Of a stretch of 64,000 bases of DNA, positions 9,107-17,055 are shown one piece after another. Positions within the stretch are counted from its first letter, which is position 1; each line of letters opens with the position of its first letter. The stretch is from Desulfobacter sp. (GTDB taxonomy: Bacteria; Desulfobacterota; Desulfobacteria; Desulfobacterales; Desulfobacteraceae): contig CP054837.1 of NCBI GenBank assembly GCA_028768525.1, forward strand, positions 4,646,001 through 4,710,000, in the 5' to 3' direction. Both the position numbers and the translations under genes were made by a program. The notes under the pieces are model-generated. The model searched no databases. It was not told where the DNA came from and saw only the letters and a program-made list of their open reading frames with translations.

Positions 9107-9137
9107 ACCAGGGCCGGAAAGGCTCACGGCCCCGGTG
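9107..9137 (-). terminator. GC-rich stem-loop after the tetrapyrrole methylase gene
   Basis: CACCGGGGCC pairs with GGCCCTGGTG (10 bp, one G-U) about 50 nt past the stop codon of the tetrapyrrole methylase-like gene. There is no T-run after it, so it could be a weak terminator or a 3'-end stabiliser. It lies about 90 nt upstream of the promoter of the next gene. Confidence 0.45.
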
Positions 9138-9184
9138 CTGACTGCTTTCCAGATGGCTGGATTTTATGGCGGTCTGATTAGCCT

Positions 9185-10129
9185 TTAAGAGAGCAAAAGC
9201 CTGTCTATGGAGCCTTTCATGGCCGACTCATAGGGTTTGCCTTCCAGAAAGTCGCCGATGAATATGATGCCCATATATTTTTCTTTTTCCTTGGATAATT
9301 TTTCGGCCATGTCCCCCAGGGTGCCTTTGACAATTCGCTGGACCAGGGGGAACCCGGCCCAGAAAACCACGGCACAGGGCGTGGTGTCCGGATATACCTC
9401 CCGGTATTTTTTAAAGAGGGGGGCAACGAAATTCAAGGCCATATAGTGAATGCTGTTAATATTGAATTTGGAGACATCCTTTAAAACCTGATCGGCCGAG
9501 TTGGTTTTGATATCTGTCAGGAAAAAGGGCGCGGTCTGCATGACAAAGGGGCTATCGCCCGCCGGGATGATGCTTTTTCCCAGGGCGGAAAGGGCGGCAG
9601 AATCAACGCCCATCCCCGGGATGATCACCACATCGTCCGGGGGGAGTTGTTCAATATACCAGTGGCCCGGCCCGAAAAGGCAGGGATTGCCCATATCCAG
9701 GATTCCGACATTTTTCCCCTTGCCCAGCAGGTCTTTTATGACCGCCAGCCGCTGGTCCCTTATCTTGAAGCATTCCTCTTTGTAGAGGGAGAGTTCCTCT
9801 TTATCCAGCAGGTAATACTCTTTGCCTTTGTAGTCAAAAAAGCCCTCCCAGGGATCGAAGAGTCTCGGGGTGGTTCCGATATACTTCGAAAACAGCATGG
9901 CATGTTTTTTAGGGGCGATAACGGCATCCATTTTTTTTATGGTTTTCAAGGCCTGGATGGTCGCCGTCTTTGGGCCTGCAGGACCGGTCCCGATAATGTA
10001 GAGGCGTCCTTTTTTTCCGCGGGCACTTTTTTGCCTGAACAGCAGTTTTGATTTAATGACCTTGATTCCGGCAAAGATGATAATGATAACAGCCCCAATC
10101 CCAAATAGAATAACTAGTGTTTTCAGCAT
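9185..10129 (-). CDS. Membrane-anchored tetrapyrrole (corrin/porphyrin) methylase-family protein
   Basis: 314 residues. An N-terminal transmembrane segment (LVILFGIGAVIIIIFAGI, about 4-21) and a basic linker precede a tetrapyrrole-methylase-like domain from about residue 42. That domain opens with GRLYIIGTGPAGPKTATIQAL, the SAM-binding start of CbiE/CobI-type enzymes, and contains VGILDMGNPCLFGPGHWY and IIPGMGVDSAALSALGKS. Known relatives are soluble SAM-dependent methylases of corrin or sirohaem precursors, so the membrane anchor is unusual. I cannot assign the methylated carbon or substrate. No other cobalamin genes are adjacent. AAGGAG precedes the ATG, and an attenuator-like hairpin with ten T residues lies about 45 nt upstream. 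A further folded element shared with the TonB/FmdE locus is part of that leader. Confidence 0.75.
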   Translation of the reverse strand: MLKTLVILFGIGAVIIIIFAGIKVIKSKLLFRQKSARGKKGRLYIIGTGPAGPKTATIQALKTIKKMDAVIAPKKHAMLFSKYIGTTPRLFDPWEGFFDYKGKEYYLLDKEELSLYKEECFKIRDQRLAVIKDLLGKGKNVGILDMGNPCLFGPGHWYIEQLPPDDVVIIPGMGVDSAALSALGKSIIPAGDSPFVMQTAPFFLTDIKTNSADQVLKDVSKFNINSIHYMALNFVAPLFKKYREVYPDTTPCAVVFWAGFPLVQRIVKGTLGDMAEKLSKEKEKYMGIIFIGDFLEGKPYESAMKGSIDRLLLS

Positions 10130-10164
10130 AATTTCAGCTCCTTAATGGCTGTGTCCGTTTTTGC

Positions 10165-10274
10165 AAAAAAAAAACCATGAAAACATACCCCCCGTTTCAC
10201 CGGGAACCTATGCCTTCATGGCCAGTTTGGTTTGAAAATCAGGCCGGAGCGTTGAAGCGATCCGCCGCCCTGAT
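10165..10274 (-). promoter_or_regulatory. Leader with attenuator hairpin and candidate structured RNA (copy A)
   Basis: The minus-strand leader of the tetrapyrrole methylase gene holds a helix ATCAGG/CCTGAT (10238-10243 with 10269-10274). It is followed by a hairpin of CCATGAA against TTCATGG (10175-10221) ending in a run of ten T, 36 nt before the start codon. This is the layout of a transcriptional attenuator. Inside it, UUCAA is followed by a GCC/GGC mini-hairpin with the loop AUGAA and then by GGUUCCC. The same arrangement recurs upstream of the TonB receptor and of trmO-fmdE. The ligand is unknown. Confidence 0.55.
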
Positions 10275-10699
10275 TACAATGGTCAAATTTTAACTGCATT
10301 TATTGCCTTCAGTGGCAATATTTCCCAATGCAATAAAAAAGTAATTTGACTTTGTCAAGCCGATTTAGCGGCTAAACCAGGGCTTACGCAGGTAAATATA
10401 TTATCCCCCTTCTTCTTCTCGAAATCCTGAACAATATGGCTCTTCTGCCTGCTGGGGGTGGGATACTGGCATTTGTGAATGCTGAATTTAGAGGACGTGC
10501 CCACAACCCGGCCTTGAACGGCAAGGGGAATCTGTTAAACCTCCGCAGAACGTCCTGTTCTGCTACGCAGCGATCCGGGCTGCCGCCTGTGCCGTCCTGG
10601 CGCCGGCATCCCTCCACGCCACAGATTATCCCTTCCCGCCCAAGGCCTGGACGCCCGGGTTTGCCATGTTTGCAATCCCGCAGGGACGGACGTGTGATT
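10275..10699. other. Intergenic stretch without a recognised gene
   Basis: Between the NTF2-like gene and the methylase leader I see no convincing gene. Short frames exist on both strands, but none has a ribosome binding site or a recognisable product. The 17-mer AACCCGGCCTTGAACGG at 10505-10521 recurs exactly at 60052-60068. Confidence 0.5.
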
Positions 10700-11224
10700 T
10701 TATCCCATATCCCACTCTAAACGGCTGATTTTCCAGTTTTCATTTTCCTTTTGAAAAACCAGAAAGAGCTTGGTGGTCCACCGGCTGACCGGGGTGATAA
10801 AGGTGACAATAGCCCTGGCTCTGTCCCCGTCCACCACAATCACCGGATCATAAAAGCCACCGTTAAAATAATTGCCGTTCAACTCCTCCCTGGAGGAGGG
10901 AAGGGCGTCCAGCAGGTTGGCGTTCAGATCGGACCAGAAGGAGGGCAGCAGTTGTCTCAATTTTTTCTTTGAAACCATTAAGGCGCCGGCGAACATGAAT
11001 TCCCCATTTTCGCTGAGGCAGGAAAGATAGCCCTCAAGGTTGTATCCTTTTTTGGCCTTCTGGAATTGGCGCAGCAGATCTACGATCCGGGATTCATCCT
11101 GGCTTTTGGGGCGGTAGCGGTCAATCCCTGTGCCGGAAGTCATGCCGAAAAAATAAATGATGACAATGCCTGCGATGACAGCAAATATCGCGAGTTGCTC
11201 TTTTTTTATTTTCAGCTTAGGCAT
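10700..11224 (-). CDS. Membrane-anchored NTF2-like protein, function unknown
   Basis: 174 residues. A transmembrane anchor lies at about 10-27 (LAIFAVIAGIVIIYFFGM). A domain of about 130 residues follows, with the features of SnoaL/NTF2-like folds: a helical start (SRIVDLLRQFQKAKKGYNLEGYLS, in parts), an alternating strand pattern, and a C-terminus ending KLFLVFQKENENWKISRLEW, the usual last two strands of the fold. No catalytic residues are evident. It follows the site-2 protease gene by 24 nt and is probably cotranscribed with it, which suggests a membrane-associated job but not a specific one. Confidence 0.6.
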   Translation of the reverse strand: MPKLKIKKEQLAIFAVIAGIVIIYFFGMTSGTGIDRYRPKSQDESRIVDLLRQFQKAKKGYNLEGYLSCLSENGEFMFAGALMVSKKKLRQLLPSFWSDLNANLLDALPSSREELNGNYFNGGFYDPVIVVDGDRARAIVTFITPVSRWTTKLFLVFQKENENWKISRLEWDMG

Positions 11225-11248
11225 TGGTTTGGGGCTCCTCCTCCATGA

Positions 11249-11872
11249 TCAGGGCAATACCGCCTTGATCATAGTGAGTATAACCCTCTGAAGAAAATCA
11301 ATCACCGGATCCAGGACACCAAAATAAAGCAGGCCGATTACAATAAGAAAACCGAAACGCTCCAGGCGGAGTAGCATCGCTTGAAGGCCCGGCGGAGAAA
11401 ACCCCAAAAGGATCTTTGAACCGTCCAGCGGTGGAATCGGAATCAGGTTAAAGGCAGCCAGGACAATGTTGATTTTTGCAAAAACCAGGAGCACCAGCGC
11501 AGGCAAGCCCGATTGCGATAAACCAAGCAGGCTGTATAGAAAAAGGGCAAAAAAGGCCAGGATCATATTCATGATGATTCCGGCAGAAGATACCAGGATC
11601 ATACCTTTCCGATAATCCTGGATGTAGCTGAAATTCACGGGCACCGGTTTGGCCCAGCCAAACCCCACAAGAAATAGCATCAGGGTTCCTAAAGGGTCCA
11701 GGTGCTTGAGCGGATTGAGGCTTAAGCGGCCTTGGTGTTTGGCTGTTGGATCACCCATTTTATAGGCCACATAGCCATGGGCCAATTCATGGAAAATAAT
11801 GGCATACAACAAGGGTATGGCAATGAGAATAAATGCAAGTGGATTTTTCAGCAGCAGACTAAGAAGCCCCAT
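11249..11872 (-). CDS. Site-2 protease family intramembrane metalloprotease (M50)
   Basis: 207-residue polytopic membrane protein. The zinc-binding HELAHGYVAYKMGD motif lies near residue 28 and the second conserved element NLIPIPPLDGSK near 142-153; together these provide the two His and the Asp ligands of S2P/M50 proteases. The size matches the minimal Rip/FtsH-independent S2P subfamily without PDZ domain. Such enzymes cleave membrane-spanning substrates, often anti-sigma factors, or have unknown housekeeping targets. It is followed by the NTF2-like gene 24 nt downstream. No sigma or anti-sigma gene is nearby, so the substrate is unknown. Confidence 0.88.
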   Translation of the reverse strand: MGLLSLLLKNPLAFILIAIPLLYAIIFHELAHGYVAYKMGDPTAKHQGRLSLNPLKHLDPLGTLMLFLVGFGWAKPVPVNFSYIQDYRKGMILVSSAGIIMNMILAFFALFLYSLLGLSQSGLPALVLLVFAKINIVLAAFNLIPIPPLDGSKILLGFSPPGLQAMLLRLERFGFLIVIGLLYFGVLDPVIDFLQRVILTMIKAVLP

Positions 11873-12264
11873 CTGGCGTTTCCTTTATTTTTATTTGTTT
11901 GTCTTCACATAAGTATAAGAAAACCGAATTTAAATTCAATGTGTCGCCTGTATTTTTAAGCTTCTCGGTCCATAAATATGATCTGGCAATCTAACTGCTG
12001 CCATATAAAAGATGGGGCCACAAAAAAGAAGGGGCACCCCGCGCCGGTCAATGATTTCTGTGCCACGTTCCTTCTGACCTGTTCCTTTTGCATGCCCAAT
12101 CCCACCGGAGCGATGTGATTGAAATACTTAAGGATAGGATGCTTGTTCGTTCAACCAATTTATCCCTTTATTCATTGGCCGACTGGTTAGAAGTCAATTT
12201 TATCCGGTATTAAATTGATTTTCCCGGTCCTAACTGAGATGATTAATTATCAGCAAAATAATCC
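11873..12264. other. Intergenic region without a gene
   Basis: About 390 bp between the site-2 protease start and the SDR stop. I see no coding frame or RNA gene. Base composition falls from GC-rich to AT-rich here, marking the left edge of the AT-rich segment that continues to about 16.2 kb. Confidence 0.6.
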
Positions 12265-13137
12265 TTATTGGTGCATTCTCCAGCCACCGCCGATATAAAT
12301 TAGTTGGCCTGTAATCCAATTTGCCTGCTGAGAAGCTAACAGAATTAATGCATCAGCAATGTCTTCTGGTCTCCCAACACGTTTAAGTGGCGTTTTTTGT
12401 GCTATAAATTTCTCATCATTTGGAGACAAAAAGCCGGTATTCACAGGACCAATTGAAGCAATATTCACTGTTATTCCGTATTTGCCTAACCCCAAAGCTG
12501 CAGAACGGCTGTAGGATTCAATAGCGTGTTTGCTTGCAGCATAGCTTGCTTCGAACTCGTTTGCATGTGCTCCGTCTGTGCTAATATTTATTATTCGACC
12601 TTGTTTGGCATTTCGTTTCATATATTTTTTCGCATATTCTTTCATCATTAATGCATAAGCTCTAACATTTATATCGAAATGTTTGTCAATATTCTCAGCA
12701 GATATTAGATCTGCTGAAATAAAGTCTTCCTCTGCTTCCGAGCTATCATCAAATGTGTCTGATGCGTAGTATGTATGGTTATTTATCAATATATCAACTG
12801 GTCCCAATCCATTCTCACAAAAGTCGAACAATTCATTGATATTAGAAACTATAGACAAATCCTTTTCTATTGCTATTGCTGACCCTCCGTTTTTTTTAAT
12901 TTCTTCTAACAAATATGAAGGTGTTTTCTGCTGATTGGCTTCGTATAAAACCTCACTCCCTTCATTTTTCTTTAAAGCTTTTTCTAATTCTGCCTTAGTG
13001 TATTTTGAAGGGGCTCTGTAGTATGAAATACATACTTTTGCCCCTTGAAGAGCAAAAGCCTTTGCTGCTGCAGCCCCAATACCATGATTGGCTCCTGTTA
13101 TAAGAACCACTTTATCTTTAAAACCTAAATCTATCAT
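12265..13137 (-). CDS. Short-chain dehydrogenase/reductase
   Basis: Classical SDR oxidoreductase of 290 residues acting on an unknown alcohol or ketone with NAD(P). The N-terminus holds KVVLITGANHGIG (TGxxxGIG cofactor motif, about 8-20). NN is present in INNHTY near 115, an active-site Ser lies in IINISTDGAH, and YAASKHA gives the catalytic Tyr and Lys. The C-terminus ends with ITGQLIYIGGGW, as in FabG-like proteins. An insertion near residues 45-75 (KYTKAELEKALKKNEG) is longer than in FabG. The start chosen has GAGAGG 7 nt upstream; an in-frame ATG 36 nt further up has none. Its base composition is lower in GC than the flanking chromosome and resembles the ABC-F gene 79 nt upstream, suggesting joint transfer. 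Confidence 0.85.
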   Translation of the reverse strand: MIDLGFKDKVVLITGANHGIGAAAAKAFALQGAKVCISYYRAPSKYTKAELEKALKKNEGSEVLYEANQQKTPSYLLEEIKKNGGSAIAIEKDLSIVSNINELFDFCENGLGPVDILINNHTYYASDTFDDSSEAEEDFISADLISAENIDKHFDINVRAYALMMKEYAKKYMKRNAKQGRIINISTDGAHANEFEASYAASKHAIESYSRSAALGLGKYGITVNIASIGPVNTGFLSPNDEKFIAQKTPLKRVGRPEDIADALILLASQQANWITGQLIYIGGGWRMHQ

Positions 13138-13216
13138 TCTGTCCTCTCTTCCATTCTTGTATAAAAGAATCAATTAATTAAAATAGCCGCAAAGAACCAA
13201 TCGAGTGGACTTTAAT

Positions 13217-14731
13217 TCAATTAAACTCGATTCTTGTATGCCAACCTGCCGAAGTCTCTTCTTTTTTAAATCGCATGGCCCGGTTTGAGAGGGATGAGAC
13301 GAGACTCATGTCATGGGTGATGAAAATCAGACATCCCTGATATTGTATCAATGCATCTTCCAAGGCCTCAATAGAAATAAGATCGAGGTGGTTCTCCGGT
13401 TCATCGAGTAGGAGAATCTCCTTTTTATCAAGAACCGCTGAAGCGATCATCAGCTTTTTTATTTCGCCTGGACTACCTGCATAGGTATTTAATAATCGTT
13501 TGGGATTTGATCCCAACCTTCGGACAATGGTCATGATGTTACCTAAATCTTCTCTTGACCTGTTTCGCGTTTCCTCCAAGGTTTTCAAGAGCAAATCAGA
13601 TGATAGCTCCTGGGGGATATATAAATATTTATCTGATCGGCTTTTAATCTGCTGTAGTAAAAATTTTTGAAAAATTGATTTTCCTGCTCCATTAGGGCCG
13701 GTCATTGCGACTCTGTCTTGGGGCTGAATAATGATATCATCGTATGAGATTCTTTTGGTATCAGAGACATGGATTTCTCCTGAATTAATCCTGCAAATTA
13801 CATCCCGTGAGGAGATGCACCCTTTAATCCAGAATCCTTTTTCATACTCTTTTTCAATTCTAAATGATTTCAACTTGTTTTCTGCCTGGTTTAATCTGCC
13901 GGCAAGTTGATTGTAAAGCTTTCCGGCGGCCCCATCCTTACCTGAAACCCGGGCTAAATCAATTTTCACTTTCGCATCATGATCTTTGTGAGAAATGCGT
14001 TTTTTTGATCGGACATGATCGGCTGTGTCTGCCTTGGATCTTCTCTGTATAACCTCAGCCCTTAGCTGCTTAACGGCCTGTTTTTGCAAATGATAACTTT
14101 TTTGGAGGCTTTGCTTCTCTTTTTGCCTTATTTGTTTCATTTGGTCATATTTGCCTTTTCTAAGGACTATTTCTCCGGTTTCAATGAAAAGACATCTATC
14201 GCACAATCTATTAAGCATATCCCGGTTGTGGCTCACAATGAGTCCAATGCCTTTAAATTGTTTTAAAGCCTCAAGAACAACCTGCATGGATTTAATATCT
14301 AAGTGATTGGATGGTTCATCCATGGCAAGGCAGACCGGGTTTTGGTTGAGAGCGGATGCAACCTGGGCTTTTTTACGCTCACCATATGAAAGGGTGTCCC
14401 AGCGTTGAATCCAATCATACCCGATTCCCAATTGACTGATTAACCGGCCGGCATCTGCAGTAAAAGAATTTAGCAGATCTTCAAATCCCGAGGGGATGGT
14501 ATCTGTAGTTTGCGGGCAATAACAAACCTGATTAAAAAATTCGATTTTTCCCTGGGTAGGAGACAGTTCTCCCACAGCCAATTTCAAAAACGTGGTTTTA
14601 CCAGACCCATTTTCACCGATGACTCCACACCACCCTTTTGGGATTTCAATATTAATTTGATTGAACAGGTACTCAGACTGAGAATCATATGAAAATGATG
14701 CATTCCTGAAACTAAGATTTCTAAAATTCAA
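13217..14731 (-). CDS. ABC-F subfamily ATPase (ribosome-associated, possible antibiotic-resistance type)
   Basis: 504-residue cytosolic protein with two ABC domains and no membrane part. ABC1 has GENGSGKTT and signature LSYGERKKAQVASAL. ABC2 has GPNGAGKS, a SPGEIKKLMIASA signature and ILLLDEPENHLD. A long basic linker (about 195-290) joins them, as in ABC-F translation factors that act at the ribosome. The start is a TTG: a perfect AAGGAG (14739-14744) lies 7 nt before it and the protein then begins NFRNLSFRNASF. The upstream in-frame ATG has no such site. Linker length and composition recall Lsa/Vga/Msr-type resistance proteins, but the drug, if any, cannot be deduced. AT-rich relative to the chromosome, so probably acquired. 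Confidence 0.88.
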   Translation of the reverse strand: MNFRNLSFRNASFSYDSQSEYLFNQINIEIPKGWCGVIGENGSGKTTFLKLAVGELSPTQGKIEFFNQVCYCPQTTDTIPSGFEDLLNSFTADAGRLISQLGIGYDWIQRWDTLSYGERKKAQVASALNQNPVCLAMDEPSNHLDIKSMQVVLEALKQFKGIGLIVSHNRDMLNRLCDRCLFIETGEIVLRKGKYDQMKQIRQKEKQSLQKSYHLQKQAVKQLRAEVIQRRSKADTADHVRSKKRISHKDHDAKVKIDLARVSGKDGAAGKLYNQLAGRLNQAENKLKSFRIEKEYEKGFWIKGCISSRDVICRINSGEIHVSDTKRISYDDIIIQPQDRVAMTGPNGAGKSIFQKFLLQQIKSRSDKYLYIPQELSSDLLLKTLEETRNRSREDLGNIMTIVRRLGSNPKRLLNTYAGSPGEIKKLMIASAVLDKKEILLLDEPENHLDLISIEALEDALIQYQGCLIFITHDMSLVSSLSNRAMRFKKEETSAGWHTRIEFN

Positions 14732-15613
14732 AATATAACTCCTTAAAAAACCAGATATGAACAATGTCGGCTATTGACAAATTGTGGTTTGAGCCAAGGA
14801 GTATTGTTTTAACTCAGTGTACTTTTTGAAAAAAAATCAGATGAGAAAGCAGCCCAAAACCTAAAGTATAGCTATAGAATCGAAAATATCTGGAATAATC
14901 CACCTGCCACTAGCAAATAATTGTTAGTAGCCCGTATTACCAAATTGTTTTCTTTTGATTCTTAGTTATGCATGTAGGTCTTTGGCTCCCTTGAGAAATA
15001 TTTAGATTGAAACGCCTTATATCAAAAAAGACCTAAACTTTCAATCTCATAATTAATCCAGAGCGTCTCAGATATATCTGAATTCTCGAATCGCACCGTA
15101 AAAACAATAATTTCAATATGATCAATCATGACCACTACTAAAACTCAGAAAGTAGTGACTACACGATATCGGAAAATGGAAATCGAACCTTTAGAACTTT
15201 CTTTGAAAAAGGTTTCCCTGAGAATCAGGATAATGGATCGAATTAACATTCGAATAATGCACCTTAACAAAATCAAGATTATGCCCTGTTAAATTTTCGG
15301 TGAGATAATTTTAAACATAAGGAATCAACTTAATCCGGTATTAGTCCTTCCTCTTCGACAAAAAGGAAGCACCCCCATGATATATTGTGGTCGAGATGGA
15401 ATTGAAAATCTAAGCCATAACATATTGCGGGGTTTCCATTTGCTCAGAATTTCTAAAGATCTGCGATTTTAACGCTGAATTAAGCGGCTGGGGCATCCCC
15501 GTCACTTTAAAGCCGAGCTTATAACGCTCTCAATATCAGCCCGCCGTAAGCCCCTGTCCGCTTCAATGACGGGTTATGCTCTTATTCCGCTTTTCCTGTC
15601 ATCAGTTTCATTC
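14732..15613. other. AT-rich region without genes
   Basis: Almost 900 bp with no plausible gene on either strand; all frames are broken by frequent stops. A weak promoter (TTGTCA, 17 nt, TATCTG on the minus strand) can be drawn just ahead of the ABC-F gene. No terminator, RNA gene or intact mobile element was recognised. The stretch probably consists of decayed or imported DNA. Confidence 0.55.
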
Positions 15614-16028
15614 TTACCGTTCCGGGTCCCATTCATACTTTTTTGTCGCTTTGTACTCAAAATCCATATACCGGTCGCCGAGAATTTTTTTCAGCGTGCC
15701 GTCGGAATGCAGCTCCCGGAGTGCGGAAGATATTTTGGCAACAAAGGATTTTCCTTCAGGTGTTTTCCATACAGTCATGTAGTCGTAGCCGGTGTGAACG
15801 GGGAATTCGGGATCATAAGAGAGAGTGTCCAGAAAAGGAATCCAGTCGGGCATGAATCCGATGATCGCATCAATACGCCCCAAATTCAGTTTCTTTATCT
15901 GATTTTTTTCGTCAGCCAGATAATCAATCACGATATTATTATCCACAAGTTTCCTGCGCCATTGCAGGACGTGGCAGAGACAGACAGAGCAGTACTGCCC
16001 ATAAGCCGAGTTTATTAATCATGTTCAT
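15614..16028 (-). pseudogene. Internally deleted periplasmic solute-binding protein (SBP family 3)
   Basis: A start codon at 16028 with AGGGAGAAG upstream opens a clear signal peptide (MNMINKLGLWAVLLCLSL ending AMAQE). The frame then hits TAA within five codons. A different frame resumes at once with the C-terminal part of an amino-acid-type periplasmic binding protein (LGRIDAIIGFMPDW, GYDYMTVWKTPEGKSF, LHSDGTLKKILGDRYM). About 110 residues are left of the usual C-terminal half, and the ligand-binding N-lobe is missing. A single internal deletion with frame change, leaving both gene ends, explains the structure best. It lies at the right edge of the AT-rich segment. Two intact family members are at 21.7 and 52.0 kb. 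Confidence 0.75.
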
Positions 16029-16191
16029 AATGAAACAATCTTCTCCCTGTTTTTTTTTCTTTATATTGGAGCATAACATTAATTATGTTGCTGCGCGATT
16101 TTTAATCGGATTGGTCCAAAATCTAAATTTATCAGTGAAATACCCTATCGCAGTACAATTTAATTTAAACGAGCCGTAAACCCTGGTGAAT

Positions 16192-17040
16192 TTAAAAATT
16201 TACGATCGGTTTTACTGGAATCTGAGGATAGATCTGGCCATGACATGGCGGCATCGAGTTGTATACCCAGTCGATGTCAACCTGACCGAGAGTGATTAAC
16301 CGGGATCTTGTCAAACCGGAAAATTTTCCTCGGATCAATACATCCTCCATCTTCATGTTCATGGCAAACACAGCCACTGTGGTTCCGGGTGGTATGGCAG
16401 ACAATTCTTTTTTGTATACGGATGAAGAAAATACAATTCTTCCGCTGTCGGCTGCCTGGCATTGGAAAACCGGAACAATTACCGGGAAACCGTCATCTGG
16501 TATCCACGAGATAAATTTCAGCGCATCCATCTGGTTGAACAGGTTTTTGGAAAACGGGTTAAGCGGATTTTGTTTTTCTTTTAAGGCACGGGCGCCTTTT
16601 ACGAGGCGGGTCAGAAGTGTCGCCCATATGACTCGCCCCAGGGGAAGGGGTTCAGGCGCTGACGTTTCCAACAGATCCAGGTAATGGACAGTGTTGATGC
16701 CGAAATATGCGTTGTATCGGAACATGGGCATCAGGTTGTACGCTTCAAATTCCGGGCCGTCCTGTTTTAGGTGTGTCCAGTTTGCCTTGCCTCGCCACAT
16801 CCGTTTGTCCATGGTCATGATCAGAAAACCGGCTTTTTTATTTTGTTGAATATTCTCTTTGCTTTTCCCTTTGCAGAATTCACCAAGGGTGATTTGGGAA
16901 GGTCCGGCTGCCCTGATGGATGTGATCAGGGAAATATGCGGCAGCCCTTCTGAGTTGACAGATGCGACAATTCCGATTTTTTCTTCCGGCATGAAAGCCT
17001 GAATTTCCTCTGGTTTAAAAGTCGTGCGTGTTCCAGGCAT
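16192..17040 (-). CDS. Pyridoxamine 5'-phosphate oxidase-like flavin-binding protein
   Basis: 282 residues, last gene of the glycyl radical enzyme operon (15 nt after the activase). The first half has the split-barrel pattern of PPOX/flavin reductase-like proteins: EKIGIVASVNSEGLPHISLI, then ITLGEFCKG and KAGFLIMTMDKRMWRG, which would bind FMN or F420. A second half from about 165 repeats a similar strand pattern (GFPVIVPVFQCQAADSGRIVF). Being twice the length of a simple PPOX, it may be an internal duplication. Its position suggests it handles the product of the glycyl radical enzyme or protects the radical system from oxygen. Both ideas are inference; the reaction is unknown. Confidence 0.7.
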   Translation of the reverse strand: MPGTRTTFKPEEIQAFMPEEKIGIVASVNSEGLPHISLITSIRAAGPSQITLGEFCKGKSKENIQQNKKAGFLIMTMDKRMWRGKANWTHLKQDGPEFEAYNLMPMFRYNAYFGINTVHYLDLLETSAPEPLPLGRVIWATLLTRLVKGARALKEKQNPLNPFSKNLFNQMDALKFISWIPDDGFPVIVPVFQCQAADSGRIVFSSSVYKKELSAIPPGTTVAVFAMNMKMEDVLIRGKFSGLTRSRLITLGQVDIDWVYNSMPPCHGQIYPQIPVKPIVNF

Positions 17041-17055
17041 AATCGGGGTTTCCTT

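Noticed and set aside
10165..10274. Cyclic di-GMP (GEMM) riboswitch
   Set aside because: The conserved GCAAACC and GACGCAAAGC elements are missing from the leader.
10436..10720. 94-codon plus-strand frame
   Set aside because: No ribosome binding site, Pro/Arg/Ser-rich composition, and it runs into the end of the NTF2-like gene on the other strand.
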